DNA from: Chlorobium sp.
Lineage (GTDB): Bacteria; Bacteroidota; Chlorobiia; Chlorobiales; Chlorobiaceae
Direction: 5' to 3'
DNA length: 64,000 nucleotides
Assembly: GCF_021740465.1 (NCBI RefSeq)
Contig: NZ_JAIOZR010000003.1
Location: 91,759 to 155,758 of the forward strand
The notes under the pieces were generated by a model that searched no databases, was not told where the DNA came from, and saw only the letters and a list, made by a program, of their open reading frames with translations. This document shows positions 1-9,079 of this stretch, in pieces; position 1 is the first letter of the stretch, and each line of letters opens with the position of its first letter. The translations under genes and the position numbers were made by a program.

Positions 1-495
1 GAACTGCTGCTCGACTACGAAGACTATCTGCGACACCGTCGCCTCAGGCAGTGGAAGCCCGACTGCCCCGAAGCGCTTGCCGTCCGGCAGGTCCCCCGGA
101 AATTCAAGGCGGATTCGCCCGATACGTCGGATACGTCTGATCTGACGGATCAGGAACGATGGACACTTTATGCGCCCTGGCTCGAACACGCCGACCCCGC
201 CGTGCGGGCCAACGCCCTGATCTGTTTGATCAACCAGGCCAATTTTCTGCTCGACCAGCAAATTGCCTCGCTCGAAACCCGCTTCATCGAAGAGGGCGGC
301 TACAGCGAACAGCTCGCAACCGCACGGCTGGCCCATCGGGTCAAGCAGAAAACAGACCCTTCTCTTCACATTCCGCCCTGTCCGCAATGCGGAAAACCGA
401 CCGTCCTGCGCACGGCGCAATCCGGAAAAAACGCCGGCAAGCAGTTCTGGGGCTGCAGCGCTTACCCCGACTGCAAAGGCGTTATTGCTATTTGA
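1..495 (+). CDS. Four-helix-bundle suffix / zinc-ribbon protein, 3' end (partial)
   Basis: The reading frame is open from the first base of the window and ends at the TGA at 493-495, so only the last 164 residues are present and the true start lies upstream. The last third carries a C4 zinc ribbon of the topoisomerase I C-terminal type: CPQCGKP, then a second pair of cysteines in GCSAYPDC, followed by KG. Before it is a helical stretch (NQANFLLDQQ, then LETRFIEEGG) that resembles the family known as 'four helix bundle suffix domain' proteins. The role of these proteins is not established; the zinc ribbon suggests nucleic-acid binding. Internal ATGs give shorter ORFs, but the in-frame upstream sequence (ELLLDYEDYLR...) looks like real protein. 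Confidence 0.7.
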   Translation, partial: ELLLDYEDYLRHRRLRQWKPDCPEALAVRQVPRKFKADSPDTSDTSDLTDQERWTLYAPWLEHADPAVRANALICLINQANFLLDQQIASLETRFIEEGGYSEQLATARLAHRVKQKTDPSLHIPPCPQCGKPTVLRTAQSGKNAGKQFWGCSAYPDCKGVIAI

Positions 496-708
496 CGGAT
501 CGCTCAATGCCGCGCTCCCATATGCCCGAAACGTTTGCCACATCCTTGTCGGGAGAATTCCGGCAGGGGAGTCTCGCCTTCTGTCAGGAAAATCGGAAAA
601 GTTGTCTGAGCGTCAGATTATTCGAAAAACTTTCGTTCCGGGTGCCTGGTAATCCGGTGAAGTGTGATTTCTATCGAAGAGCGAATTTTTCTTTGAATAG
701 ATGGATTT

Positions 709-749
709 CATGATTATTATATCATAATAACTATGAAATTATAATCATG
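709..749. promoter_or_regulatory. Inverted repeat just upstream of the NLR-like gene
   Basis: CATGATTAT at 709-717 is the exact inverse of ATAATCATG at 741-749, with a 23-base AT-rich spacer. The right arm ends 5 bases before the ATG at 755, so a bound protein or a folded transcript would cover the ribosome entry region. No Shine-Dalgarno sequence is visible between the repeat and the start. It may be an operator, or an RNA hairpin that limits translation of a costly or toxic immune protein. This is inferred from position and symmetry only. Confidence 0.45.
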
Positions 750-754
750 TTGCG

Positions 755-3700
755 ATGCCTGTAAACCCTTTCTGCTATACGGTTCTCTCTCTCGATGCAC
801 CATTCTGCGGTCGCGATGAGGAACTTGACGCCCTCTGTGCCCATGCACGATCGAATACGAACGTTGTCCTCTACTCGCCGAGGAGATATGGCAAAACATC
901 GCTTATCAAGCGGGTGCAGGACGTGCTTTCGCGCGAGAAGTTTATTACCCTCGCTATCGATATTTCAGGAGCGACAAGCGCCGAGGATGTGGCCTCCCTC
1001 ATAGCCCGAGATATTTTCAGGTTTGTCGAACAGAAGGGCCCTCTGCTGAAAAAAGCACTGAGCATTATCAATAACTGGCGTCCCAACTTCACCCCGCAGC
1101 CTGATGGCAGCGTTTCGGTCTCGGTTCAGCCGGTGAGCCAGAAAACAGGTATCGCCTTTCTTGAAGAGACGCTCGAAGGCCTCGACCGCTTTCTTGCCGG
1201 CAATCCCCAGCAAACCAACATCGTGCTCGACGAATTCCAGGAGATTGCCGAACTAAGGAACGGTGAACAGATCGAGGCCCTTCTGCGCAAACACATCCAG
1301 CATCAGACAAACTGCTCCTGGTTTTTTCTCGGGAGCCGTCGGCGAATGCTGCTCGACATGTTTGAAGAGGAGAGTCGTCCGTTCTACCGAAGCGCCGTCA
1401 AAATGCAGTTACCGCCACTTCCTGAAGAGGATGCTGTGAGTTTTGTCATGGAACGATTCAAGGCAGGAGGCAAGGAGTGCCCCCGGGAAATCGCTGCCCG
1501 GATCATCGGCATCACCCAGGCTTATCCGTTTTATGTCCAGCGGGTTTCGGGAGAGATATTTACCCGCGCCCGGAAAGAAGAGATCGGGGAACAGGAGTTA
1601 CAGGAAGGTATCCGGAGCATGCTCGAACAGGAGGAACGATACTACGCAAGCATTGAACGATCCCTGCCGGCAGGACAGAAAAAGCTGCTCAGGGCGCTTG
1701 CGAAGGAACCGGCTGACAGCCCTTATGCCGTGGACTACCAGCGGAAACACCGCCTCGGTTCGCTCAGCGCCATTCAGGCAGGAATCAGAAAGCTCAGGAC
1801 GCTCGATCATATCCAGGAGGATGGGGGAGTGACCCGTCTGACTGATCCGATGTTCGCATTGTGGCTCATCGAGCAGGAACAGGAACTGCTGCCGGACAAA
1901 GACTCGCCAGTTGAAAACACGAAACAGCTATCGTTCGGCCAGACGTTTCTTGAATACAATGTCGAGCAGAGTCTGCAGAGGGGCTATTCCGAAATGCCCG
2001 GCTACAGGTCGGATGAGGGTGTTGACATCAAAGCCGAGCTGCCCGAAACGGAAGGAGGCGATAACCGTCCGCGAATAACCATTTTTCTCTCGTATGCCCA
2101 CGACGATCAGGCATTGAAAGAGCGCTTTTTCGATCTCATCAGGAACCGTCTCAAATCCTCGAAGGATTACCATTTTTCCTTTTCCGCCGACACCGATCTC
2201 CTTTGCGGCACACAATGGCATGACGAACTGCAGGAGCGGATCAGGAGCTGCGATTTCGGCTTGTTGCTCTTATCCAGCAGCTTTCTGGCAAGCGCCTACA
2301 TTCAGGATCACGAGGTACCGCACCTCATTGACCGGTGCTTTCCGGTAGTCATTAAAAGTATCGATATAAGCAGACAGAACCTGCGTGGCCTCGAAAAACT
2401 GCAGATCTATCACTATCAGCAGAACAGGTCGTTCGAAGAGGTAAAGGGGCCTAACCAGACACGATTCATCAATGCATTCGCCAAACAGATCGAGGACAGG
2501 GTAGAAGCATATCTGAAGAACCGCGAACGGGAACGGTTTTCACGCCTGAGCTGCGATGACGAACCGATACGAAAACTTACCAACAGGCACCTGAAAAGCC
2601 CTGGGTACGAATGTGCAAGGTATATCGAGAACTGCGCCAGTAAAGGAACCATCTCCCACAAGGCAGAAAGCGTATCGGCGGCGGATACCGTCAAGGCTCG
2701 TCCCTATATCATAAACTGGGCGCTTGAAACCGATGTACCCTTTTTCGCATTGCTCGGCGATTTCGGCACAGGAAAAACCTTCACCTGCCGGATGCTTACC
2801 CGCGAGATCAACACAATGCACGACGAATCGCCTGAAACGGTGCCCCTCTGTATCTATATTGACCTGAGAAGGGTGTCAACCCGCATCGGAACAGAGAAGA
2901 GAGTCCCAAAGCTTGTTGACATTCTTCAGGATGCCATCAGTTTTGCCAAAGACCCGCTCGACAAGAGCATCGTAACGCCCGAGGATATCATCCGTCTTGT
3001 GCGCTCGAACCGGGCGATGATCATCTTCGACGGTCTCGATGAAAAGACCGTGCATTTTACCCCTGAAGAAACCAACCAGTTCATTGCTGAACTCTGGAGC
3101 ATCCGGGAACAGCGGGATAAAAAGGAGAACAAGCCGCCCCAGGGAAAACTCCTCATCAGTTGTCGTAGCCACTACTTCAGGGACACCATCGAGCAGAACA
3201 CCCTCTTTCTCGGCAGGGATCGCGAAGGGCGCAGCAAGGAGGAGTACCGATCGTGTACACTGTTACCCTTCGACAGTGAACAGATCAGGGAGTACCTGGA
3301 AAAACGGCTCGGATGCGACAGGGAGAAGACAGACCGGATCGCCAACCTCTTCGACGAGGTGCATAACCTGAAAGATCTGGCATCGAGGCCATACACCCTT
3401 TCCCTGATTACCGAATTCATTCCGGACATCGAACGGCTCATTGCCGAAGGCCGGCCTGTCAACACGGCAACCCTTTACGACACAACCGTGGATAACTGGC
3501 TGGCGAGAGACGAGGGCAAACATGAATTCAGTGTGCCGCACAAGAAACGCCTCATGAAATCGCTTGCCGCCGAAGTCCACAAAAGGGCTGGCGAAGGGAT
3601 GAAAACGGATGAACTCGACGAATGGCTCGATGATTGGCTCTATCTGAACCCGGCCATCAGGGATGCCTATGCCGGCATGAACCGCGAAACGCTCAAGAAA

Positions 3701-6367
3701 GACCTTCGCACGGCCACCTTCATCATCCGCGAAACCGAAGGCAGCTTCTCTTTCGCCCACACATCCCTGCAGGAGTTCTTTCTTGCGGGGTTCATTGTCG
3801 ATGTGCTCTCGGCACGGCAGTTCGAGCCGCTGGCGCTGGAGATGAAAATGCCCTCAAAAGAGACGCTCGACTTCGTGGCCGATATGCTCGAAATCGATGA
3901 ACGCAAATCATCCGGAGTCACTGCGGCTATCGCAACGATTCTTGAATCCTCCTATCTCAAAAGTGTTGCCGAACTGGCCTTCGCACTCTGCCTGAAACTG
4001 CATGAGCATGGAATGCCCATTTCTGCACTGCGAGCCGTACATCTTGAACAGGCCGATCTTGCCGGTTGGGTGATCGGGAACCTGAACCTTTCGGGAGCCC
4101 GTTTCGATGCTGCAAATCTGAGAGGTACGAGCTTCAGGAACACCGTGCTCAGCAAAGCCTCCTTCAGGAACGCTAACCTCGTCAATGCCGAGTTTCTTGA
4201 CTGCAACGCAGCCGGGGCAGATTACACGGAAGCCGATGCCGTTGCGGGAATCTGGCGCAATTGCGATCTCCGGAAAAGCCAATGGTTATCAGCAGAACTC
4301 CGACTTGCTTCGTTCGTGGGATGTCAGGCATCTGATAGGGTGGATTTTCCGGACGAGAGTCTCTTTGTTGTTGCTCGCTGCGAAGGCTTGACCAGCTTGC
4401 CCATTCCTGCAAAAACCCTATTCTCGATCTATGACGGTCATTCCGGTAGCGTATCGGCTGCGTCATTCAGCCCGGAGGACGGGACGCGCATCGTTTCCGG
4501 CTCTGGCGACAAAACGCTGAAGCTGTGGGATGCGCACTCCGGCACCTGCCTCCAGACACTCACCGGCCATTCCGGCTTGGTCAGCGCTGCGTCATTCAGC
4601 CCGGACGGGACGCGCATTGTTTCCGGTTCTGCCGATAAAACGCTGAAGCTATGGGATGCGCACTCCGGCACCTGCCTCCGGACGCTCTCCGGTCATTCCG
4701 ACTGGGTCAGCGCTGCATCATTCAGCCCGGACGGGACGCAAATCGTTTCGGGTTCTGACGATGAAACGCTCAGGCTGTGGGATGCGCACTCCGGCATCTG
4801 CCTCCGGACGCTCACCGGCCATTCCAGCCTTGTCAACGCTGCATCATTCAGCCCGGACGGGACGCGCATTGTTTCCGGTTCCGGCGATAAAACGCTGAAG
4901 CTGTGGGATGCACACTCCGGCATCTGCCTCCAGACGCTCACCGGCCATTCCGGCTTGGTCAGCGCTGCATCATTCAGCCCTGATGGGATGCGCATTGTTT
5001 CCGGTTCTTATGATAAAACGCTCAGGCTGTGGGATGCGCACTCCGGCATCTGCCTCCAGACGCTCACCGGCAATTCCGGCTGGGTCATCGCTGCATCATT
5101 CAGCCCTGATGGGATACGCATTGTTTCAGGTTCTGCCGATAAAACGCTGAAGCTGTGGGATGCGTATTCCGGCATCTGCCTCCAGACGCTCACCGGCCAT
5201 TCCGGCTGGCTCAGCGCTGCATCATTCAGCCCTGATGGGATGCGCATTGTTTCCGGTTCTGCCGATAAAACGCTGAAGCTGTGGAATGCGTATTCCGGCA
5301 TCTGCCTCCAGACGCTCACCGGCAATTCCGGCCGGGTATGGGCAGTGTCATTCAGCCCTGACGGGACGCGCATTGTTTCCGGTTCTGACGATAAAACGCT
5401 GAAGCTGTGGGATGCGCACTCCGGCATCTGCCTCCAGACGCTCACCGGCCATTCCGGCCGGGTCAGAGTTGCGTCATACAGCCCGGACGGCACGCGCATC
5501 GTATCCGGTTCTGACGATCACAACCTGAAGCTGTGGGATGCGTATTCCGGCATCTGCCTCCAGACGCTCACCGGCCATTCCGACTGGGTCAGCGCTGCGT
5601 CATTCAGCCCGGACGGGACGCAAATCGTTTCGGGTTCTGACGATGAAACGCTTAGGCTGTGGGATGCGCACTCCGGCATCTGCCTCCAGACGCTCACCGG
5701 CCATTCCTACTGGGTCAGCGCTGCGTCATTCAGCCCGGACGGGACGCAAATCGTTTCAGGTTCTGCCGATGAAACGCTCAGGCTGTGGGATGCGCACTCA
5801 GGCATCTGCCTCCAGACGCTCACCGGCCATTCCGGCTGGGTCATCGCTGCATCATTCAGCCCTGATGGAATACGCATTGTTTCAGGTTCTGCCGATAAAA
5901 CGCTTAGGCTGTGGGATGCGCACTCCGGCACCTGCCTCCAGACACTCACCGGCCATTCCGGCTGGGTCAGCGCTGCGTCATTCAGCCCGGACGGGACGCG
6001 CATCGTTTCCGGTTCTGCCGATAAAACGCTGAAGCTATGGGATGCGCACTCCGGTACCTGCCTCTATACGCTCACCGGCCATTCCGGCGGGGTCAACGCT
6101 GCGTCATTCAGCCCGGACAGCACGCGTATCGTTTCGGGTTCTGAAGATAAAACGCTGAAGCTGTGGGACGCCCACTCCGGCCAGTGCCTCATGACGATGG
6201 CAAACCTGCCGGATAACGAAACCGCTTCATGGAGTGAAACGGAGCTGAAACTGCTTTCGGCATCGAAAGAGGCCTGGCGCTGGATCGGCCTTGCCGATGG
6301 CTGTCGCCGCCTGCCAATCGAGTTACTCGACGATCCGGCAGATCCCTTAACTCGAAGTCTTCAGTGA
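755..6367 (+). CDS. NLR-like protein: AAA/STAND ATPase - TIR - NACHT - pentapeptide - WD40 (1870 aa)
   Basis: Five modules are readable in one unbroken frame. Residues 1 to about 395 form an AAA/STAND ATPase (Walker A SPRRYGKTS near 41-49, Walker B NIVLDEFQE near 155). A TIR domain starts near 440 (TIFLSYAHDD) and runs to about 590; it keeps a glutamate in the expected helix (QDHEVPHL), the position of the NAD-cleaving residue in active TIRs. A second, NACHT-type NTPase follows (Walker A GDFGTGKT near 669, Walker B IIFDGLDE near 757). Pentapeptide-like repeats (ADLAG, ANLRG, ANLVN) lie near 1097-1200, and fourteen WD40 repeats fill 1229-1816. Known families with NACHT plus TIR and repeat sensors act in antiphage defence by NAD+ depletion; that role here is inference. 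The N-terminal ATPase resembles stand-alone ATPases, so this looks like a fusion. The ATG at 755 is the first in-frame start and no alternative lies upstream. Confidence 0.85.
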   Translation: MPVNPFCYTVLSLDAPFCGRDEELDALCAHARSNTNVVLYSPRRYGKTSLIKRVQDVLSREKFITLAIDISGATSAEDVASLIARDIFRFVEQKGPLLKKALSIINNWRPNFTPQPDGSVSVSVQPVSQKTGIAFLEETLEGLDRFLAGNPQQTNIVLDEFQEIAELRNGEQIEALLRKHIQHQTNCSWFFLGSRRRMLLDMFEEESRPFYRSAVKMQLPPLPEEDAVSFVMERFKAGGKECPREIAARIIGITQAYPFYVQRVSGEIFTRARKEEIGEQELQEGIRSMLEQEERYYASIERSLPAGQKKLLRALAKEPADSPYAVDYQRKHRLGSLSAIQAGIRKLRTLDHIQEDGGVTRLTDPMFALWLIEQEQELLPDKDSPVENTKQLSFGQTFLEYNVEQSLQRGYSEMPGYRSDEGVDIKAELPETEGGDNRPRITIFLSYAHDDQALKERFFDLIRNRLKSSKDYHFSFSADTDLLCGTQWHDELQERIRSCDFGLLLLSSSFLASAYIQDHEVPHLIDRCFPVVIKSIDISRQNLRGLEKLQIYHYQQNRSFEEVKGPNQTRFINAFAKQIEDRVEAYLKNRERERFSRLSCDDEPIRKLTNRHLKSPGYECARYIENCASKGTISHKAESVSAADTVKARPYIINWALETDVPFFALLGDFGTGKTFTCRMLTREINTMHDESPETVPLCIYIDLRRVSTRIGTEKRVPKLVDILQDAISFAKDPLDKSIVTPEDIIRLVRSNRAMIIFDGLDEKTVHFTPEETNQFIAELWSIREQRDKKENKPPQGKLLISCRSHYFRDTIEQNTLFLGRDREGRSKEEYRSCTLLPFDSEQIREYLEKRLGCDREKTDRIANLFDEVHNLKDLASRPYTLSLITEFIPDIERLIAEGRPVNTATLYDTTVDNWLARDEGKHEFSVPHKKRLMKSLAAEVHKRAGEGMKTDELDEWLDDWLYLNPAIRDAYAGMNRETLKKDLRTATFIIRETEGSFSFAHTSLQEFFLAGFIVDVLSARQFEPLALEMKMPSKETLDFVADMLEIDERKSSGVTAAIATILESSYLKSVAELAFALCLKLHEHGMPISALRAVHLEQADLAGWVIGNLNLSGARFDAANLRGTSFRNTVLSKASFRNANLVNAEFLDCNAAGADYTEADAVAGIWRNCDLRKSQWLSAELRLASFVGCQASDRVDFPDESLFVVARCEGLTSLPIPAKTLFSIYDGHSGSVSAASFSPEDGTRIVSGSGDKTLKLWDAHSGTCLQTLTGHSGLVSAASFSPDGTRIVSGSADKTLKLWDAHSGTCLRTLSGHSDWVSAASFSPDGTQIVSGSDDETLRLWDAHSGICLRTLTGHSSLVNAASFSPDGTRIVSGSGDKTLKLWDAHSGICLQTLTGHSGLVSAASFSPDGMRIVSGSYDKTLRLWDAHSGICLQTLTGNSGWVIAASFSPDGIRIVSGSADKTLKLWDAYSGICLQTLTGHSGWLSAASFSPDGMRIVSGSADKTLKLWNAYSGICLQTLTGNSGRVWAVSFSPDGTRIVSGSDDKTLKLWDAHSGICLQTLTGHSGRVRVASYSPDGTRIVSGSDDHNLKLWDAYSGICLQTLTGHSDWVSAASFSPDGTQIVSGSDDETLRLWDAHSGICLQTLTGHSYWVSAASFSPDGTQIVSGSADETLRLWDAHSGICLQTLTGHSGWVIAASFSPDGIRIVSGSADKTLRLWDAHSGTCLQTLTGHSGWVSAASFSPDGTRIVSGSADKTLKLWDAHSGTCLYTLTGHSGGVNAASFSPDSTRIVSGSEDKTLKLWDAHSGQCLMTMANLPDNETASWSETELKLLSASKEAWRWIGLADGCRRLPIELLDDPADPLTRSLQ
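4439..6202 (+). repeat. Tandem array of fourteen 126-bp WD40-coding repeats
   Basis: Fourteen units of 42 codons (the first has 43) follow one another without spacers, each encoding a version of HS-x-x-V-x-AASFSPDG then IVSGS, LWDAHSG and CLQTLTG. Fourteen equals two seven-bladed propellers. Units differ mainly at the residue after HSG, in the AASF neighbourhood and at the S(A/G/D/Y)D position. Unit 3 and unit 10 are almost identical and lie exactly seven units apart. The high DNA identity points to recent duplication or gene conversion. Antisense ORFs across the array are a by-product of the repeat. Confidence 0.9.
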
Positions 6368-6500
6368 TTACATTGATTTCAGGAGAGGGGAATTGGAAAC
6401 AGAGGCATATGAGGCGCTTTGGATCTATTATTGTTGTTTATTGTGGTTTTATATTTATAACTTTACATAATTTATATTATACAACAATATGGCAGGGCAG

Positions 6501-6537
6501 CCCGGCAGGCGGTTTTGGGCTCCCTGCGGGGTTTTTT
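6501..6537 (+). terminator. Rho-independent terminator after the NLR-like gene
   Basis: CCCGGCAGG at 6501-6509 pairs with CCTGCGGGG at 6523-6531 (eight of nine pairs) and is followed by six T at 6532-6537. It lies about 130 bases beyond the stop of the large gene. The interval 6368-6500 is AT-rich and shows no gene. Confidence 0.6.
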
Positions 6538-6563
6538 GGTATGCACTTCCCCGAACGATGGCG

Positions 6564-7028
6564 TTATTTGAAGAGCACCCCGGTTACCGGATGCCAGAAG
6601 GCTGCGGTAAGGAGTGCCGTCAGGACCGGACGGATGACGTTCTGCCATTTTGTGTTTCTTTCGGCGATCATCGACCAGGTATGGTTGGCTGCTGAAAGAA
6701 TCAGGAACAGGCAAAAAACCGATACCACTGCGACGTTGGCATAGGCGTCCCAATGTGCAATGAACGCGACCAGTGACGTTACGGCCACGGCAAGGAACCA
6801 GAACGCGTTCTGGCGCTGGTAGTTGCTGCGCCCTTCGAATCCTTTCTCCTTTGCCGCCTCATCCCCGAAAAAAAGTCCCTCGATCGCCGAAAGCCCTGCA
6901 ATCGAACCGACAAACCACGGCGTCATGATGCGCAGCACCTCTTCGGGTGAATTGCCGTAATAATACGCAAGAAAAACGCCAAGAAAGGTTCCTGCGATAC
7001 GCAGGGCCTCGAGCAATTTTATGATCAT
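6564..7028 (-). CDS. Hypothetical four-helix integral membrane protein
   Basis: A 154-residue protein with about four hydrophobic segments: one at the N-terminus (AGTFLGVFLAYYYG), one near 40 (TPWFVGSIAGLSAIEGLFF), and two in the second half (FWFLAVAVTSLVAFIAHW and NVAVVSVFCLFLILSA), ending with a short amphipathic tail. A polar loop with charged residues (DEAAKEKGFEGRSNYQRQN) separates the halves. I do not recognise a named family or any catalytic motif. It lies downstream of aclA on the same strand but is separated from it by a clear terminator, so it is probably transcribed on its own. The ATG at 7028 is preceded by a 155-base gap that could hold its promoter. Confidence 0.65.
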   Translation of the reverse strand: MIIKLLEALRIAGTFLGVFLAYYYGNSPEEVLRIMTPWFVGSIAGLSAIEGLFFGDEAAKEKGFEGRSNYQRQNAFWFLAVAVTSLVAFIAHWDAYANVAVVSVFCLFLILSAANHTWSMIAERNTKWQNVIRPVLTALLTAAFWHPVTGVLFK

Positions 7029-7099
7029 GGGGGTATATGTTTACAGGTGGTTAACGGTTTATAATTGAATAATATAGCGTATTTCCTGTTTTTCGGCAT

Positions 7100-7139
7100 A
7101 AAAAAAAAGGACGTCCCCGGTTTCAGTTCCGGGACGGCC
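7100..7139 (-). terminator. Rho-independent terminator of aclBA
   Basis: Read on the minus strand, GGCCGTCCCGG pairs across a short loop with CCGGGGACG (one bulged base), followed directly by nine T (the A run at 7100-7108 on the plus strand). It lies about 45 bases after the aclA stop. Confidence 0.8.
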
Positions 7140-7183
7140 TCTATGGTCATATGGTCAGATCGTAAAGATTATCGCCAGTTGCC

Positions 7184-9016
7184 TTACTTCTTTTCGGGCA
7201 CTTCGCGCTCTTCCTTTACGGCGTAGTTGATCAGGTAGTCATACAGCCTGATCAGCTTCGAACCCTGGGTGGTCTGATCGATCCAGTGGCCGATCATGCC
7301 GATGGTACGGGCCAGAACGAAGAAGCCGTTGAGCGACTGTTCCGGGAAGTCCAGATCGACAAGAATACAGCCGATGGTTCCGTCCACGTTGAGAATCAGG
7401 TTGTCCTTTTTCGACGTGGTGATCTTTTCGACCTCGAGCGCATAGTCGAGACAAGGCGTGTGCAGCGAGGTGTGGTTCTTCACGTAGTCAACCAGGTACT
7501 TCACCCGCTTGTCGGGGTTCTTGACGCTTTTGACGCGGTGGCCGATTCCGGGTACGGGACCGACGTTCTGCTTCATCCATGACAGGAATCCTGCGATGTC
7601 GTTCGGGTACTCCTTGACGCCGTACTTGAAGTACTTGCCGGCGTTGGTGACCGCTCCGCCGAAGCGGGGGCCGATCATGGTCATGCCTGCCGAAACCGCC
7701 TGGGGCAGATCGATGCCTGCACATGCTCCGATGATCGCTCCGAATGCGCCGGAGACGGCCGGACCGTGGTCGGCCGAGATCATGATGATGCGTTTGATGA
7801 TTTCCGACTCTTCACGCGAAGGCAGCTTCTTGCTCCAGAGCAGGCTGAGGACATCCTCGATGCCGTAACCCTTCTCGCAGAGTTCCGAAGCGGCATAACC
7901 GACATAACGGGGCTCTTCGCCGCGGTCGTCGGAAATGGTGGTGCGGATGAGCGGTTCGACGATCACTTCGCCCTGCTTCATGATTTCCTGAACTTTCAGC
8001 GGCAGTTCAGGCAGCAGCGCCTCGTCGATTTCCGGTTCCGGTTTGATGCTTCCGTCGGCGAGCAGTTCTTCGTAAACCTGCTTGATGCATTTCGACAGAC
8101 CGCCGAAGGTGTCGGGCACCAGAGCGCCTGCGTCGCGCAGTGCGTTCATTTTTGCGCGTGCCGAACCGACGCCCTTCTTGCCCTCTTTTGCACCGGCATG
8201 GCCGAATTTCATGCCCTGAGGCAGAACCTCCTGGCAGGTGCCGCCGATGGTGGCGATAAGACGGATGCGCCGTTTTTCAGCTGCGAGCCACTCGGCAGCC
8301 TCGTCTTCGAGGGTTCCACCGACCTCGCCGACTATGACGACGGCCTTGGTATCAGGGTCTTTTTCGAACATTTCCAGGTAGGTGACGAAATCGGTGCCAG
8401 GATAGGCGTCGCCGCCGATGGCTACGGCCGTGGTGACGCCGTTGCCGTTCTGGGCGCAGAGCCACATGGCTTCGTTCGACAGTCCGCCCGATTTGGTGAT
8501 GACTCCGAATGAACCGGGACGATAGAGGTTGCAGAGCTTGAGGTTCTTGAACTCGCCGCCGATGACGCCGAGACGGCATTCCCCTGCCGACATGATGCCG
8601 ATCGAAGAGGGACCGTTGAAGAGCTTGCCTTTTGCATTGGCAAGTTTTCTCAGTCTTTTTGCATCCTTTTCCGGAACGCCTTCGGTAATCATCGACACCA
8701 GCTTGATGCTGCCTGCTTCAATGGCTTCCTTCGCCGCAGTGTATGCCCGGTTTGCCCCGATATAAATAAGGGCCGTGTTGATGCCGGGGTTTTCGGCCAG
8801 CGCTTCTTCGAGCGAAGAGTAGACCGGAACGTTTTTCAGCTCGCCGCCGCGGTAGATCTCTTTCTGCTGCCCTTCTTCGGGAGGATAGACGAATGCCTGA
8901 ACGGAGAGGGGCCTGTTGACCAGAAAGTCGAACTGGGCCATCCTCCTTGCGGCATTCAGGCCGGCAACACCGCCTATGATGACTACCCGTGTATCCCTGC
9001 TTGCTAATATACTCAC
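7184..9016 (-). CDS. aclA: ATP citrate lyase, large (citrate synthase-like) subunit AclA
   Basis: With AclB it cleaves citrate with ATP and CoA to acetyl-CoA and oxaloacetate, the step that lets the TCA cycle run in reverse for CO2 fixation. At 610 residues it has the usual length of Chlorobium AclA. The first half is succinyl-CoA synthetase alpha-like, with the phosphohistidine loop KFGHAGAKEG near residue 270. The second half is citrate synthase-like, with SADHGPAVSG, GPRFGGAVTNAG and GIGHRVKSV. Its start lies 63 bases after the aclB stop on the same strand, and a terminator follows the gene, so aclB-aclA form a two-gene operon. Start chosen at ATG 9016 (MSILASRDTRVVIIGG), which leads straight into the CoA-binding Rossmann fold. 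Confidence 0.96.
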   Translation of the reverse strand: MSILASRDTRVVIIGGVAGLNAARRMAQFDFLVNRPLSVQAFVYPPEEGQQKEIYRGGELKNVPVYSSLEEALAENPGINTALIYIGANRAYTAAKEAIEAGSIKLVSMITEGVPEKDAKRLRKLANAKGKLFNGPSSIGIMSAGECRLGVIGGEFKNLKLCNLYRPGSFGVITKSGGLSNEAMWLCAQNGNGVTTAVAIGGDAYPGTDFVTYLEMFEKDPDTKAVVIVGEVGGTLEDEAAEWLAAEKRRIRLIATIGGTCQEVLPQGMKFGHAGAKEGKKGVGSARAKMNALRDAGALVPDTFGGLSKCIKQVYEELLADGSIKPEPEIDEALLPELPLKVQEIMKQGEVIVEPLIRTTISDDRGEEPRYVGYAASELCEKGYGIEDVLSLLWSKKLPSREESEIIKRIIMISADHGPAVSGAFGAIIGACAGIDLPQAVSAGMTMIGPRFGGAVTNAGKYFKYGVKEYPNDIAGFLSWMKQNVGPVPGIGHRVKSVKNPDKRVKYLVDYVKNHTSLHTPCLDYALEVEKITTSKKDNLILNVDGTIGCILVDLDFPEQSLNGFFVLARTIGMIGHWIDQTTQGSKLIRLYDYLINYAVKEEREVPEKK

Positions 9017-9079
9017 GATTCTGTCCTGATTAAAAAGTTATAAGTTCCTTTATAATTGGTAGTTAAGGATACCGTTGCC

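Noticed and set aside
4438..6032. Long antisense and alternative-frame ORFs across the WD40 array
   Set aside because: They repeat with the same 126-base period and arise because the repeat lacks stops in other frames; they have no independent homology.
4439..6202. CRISPR-like direct repeats
   Set aside because: The repeats are 126 bases, coding and without spacers; they encode WD40 units.
6364..6744. 126-codon plus-strand ORF after the NLR-like gene
   Set aside because: It runs through an AT-rich gap and a terminator and lies opposite a membrane protein gene; the product has no recognisable features.
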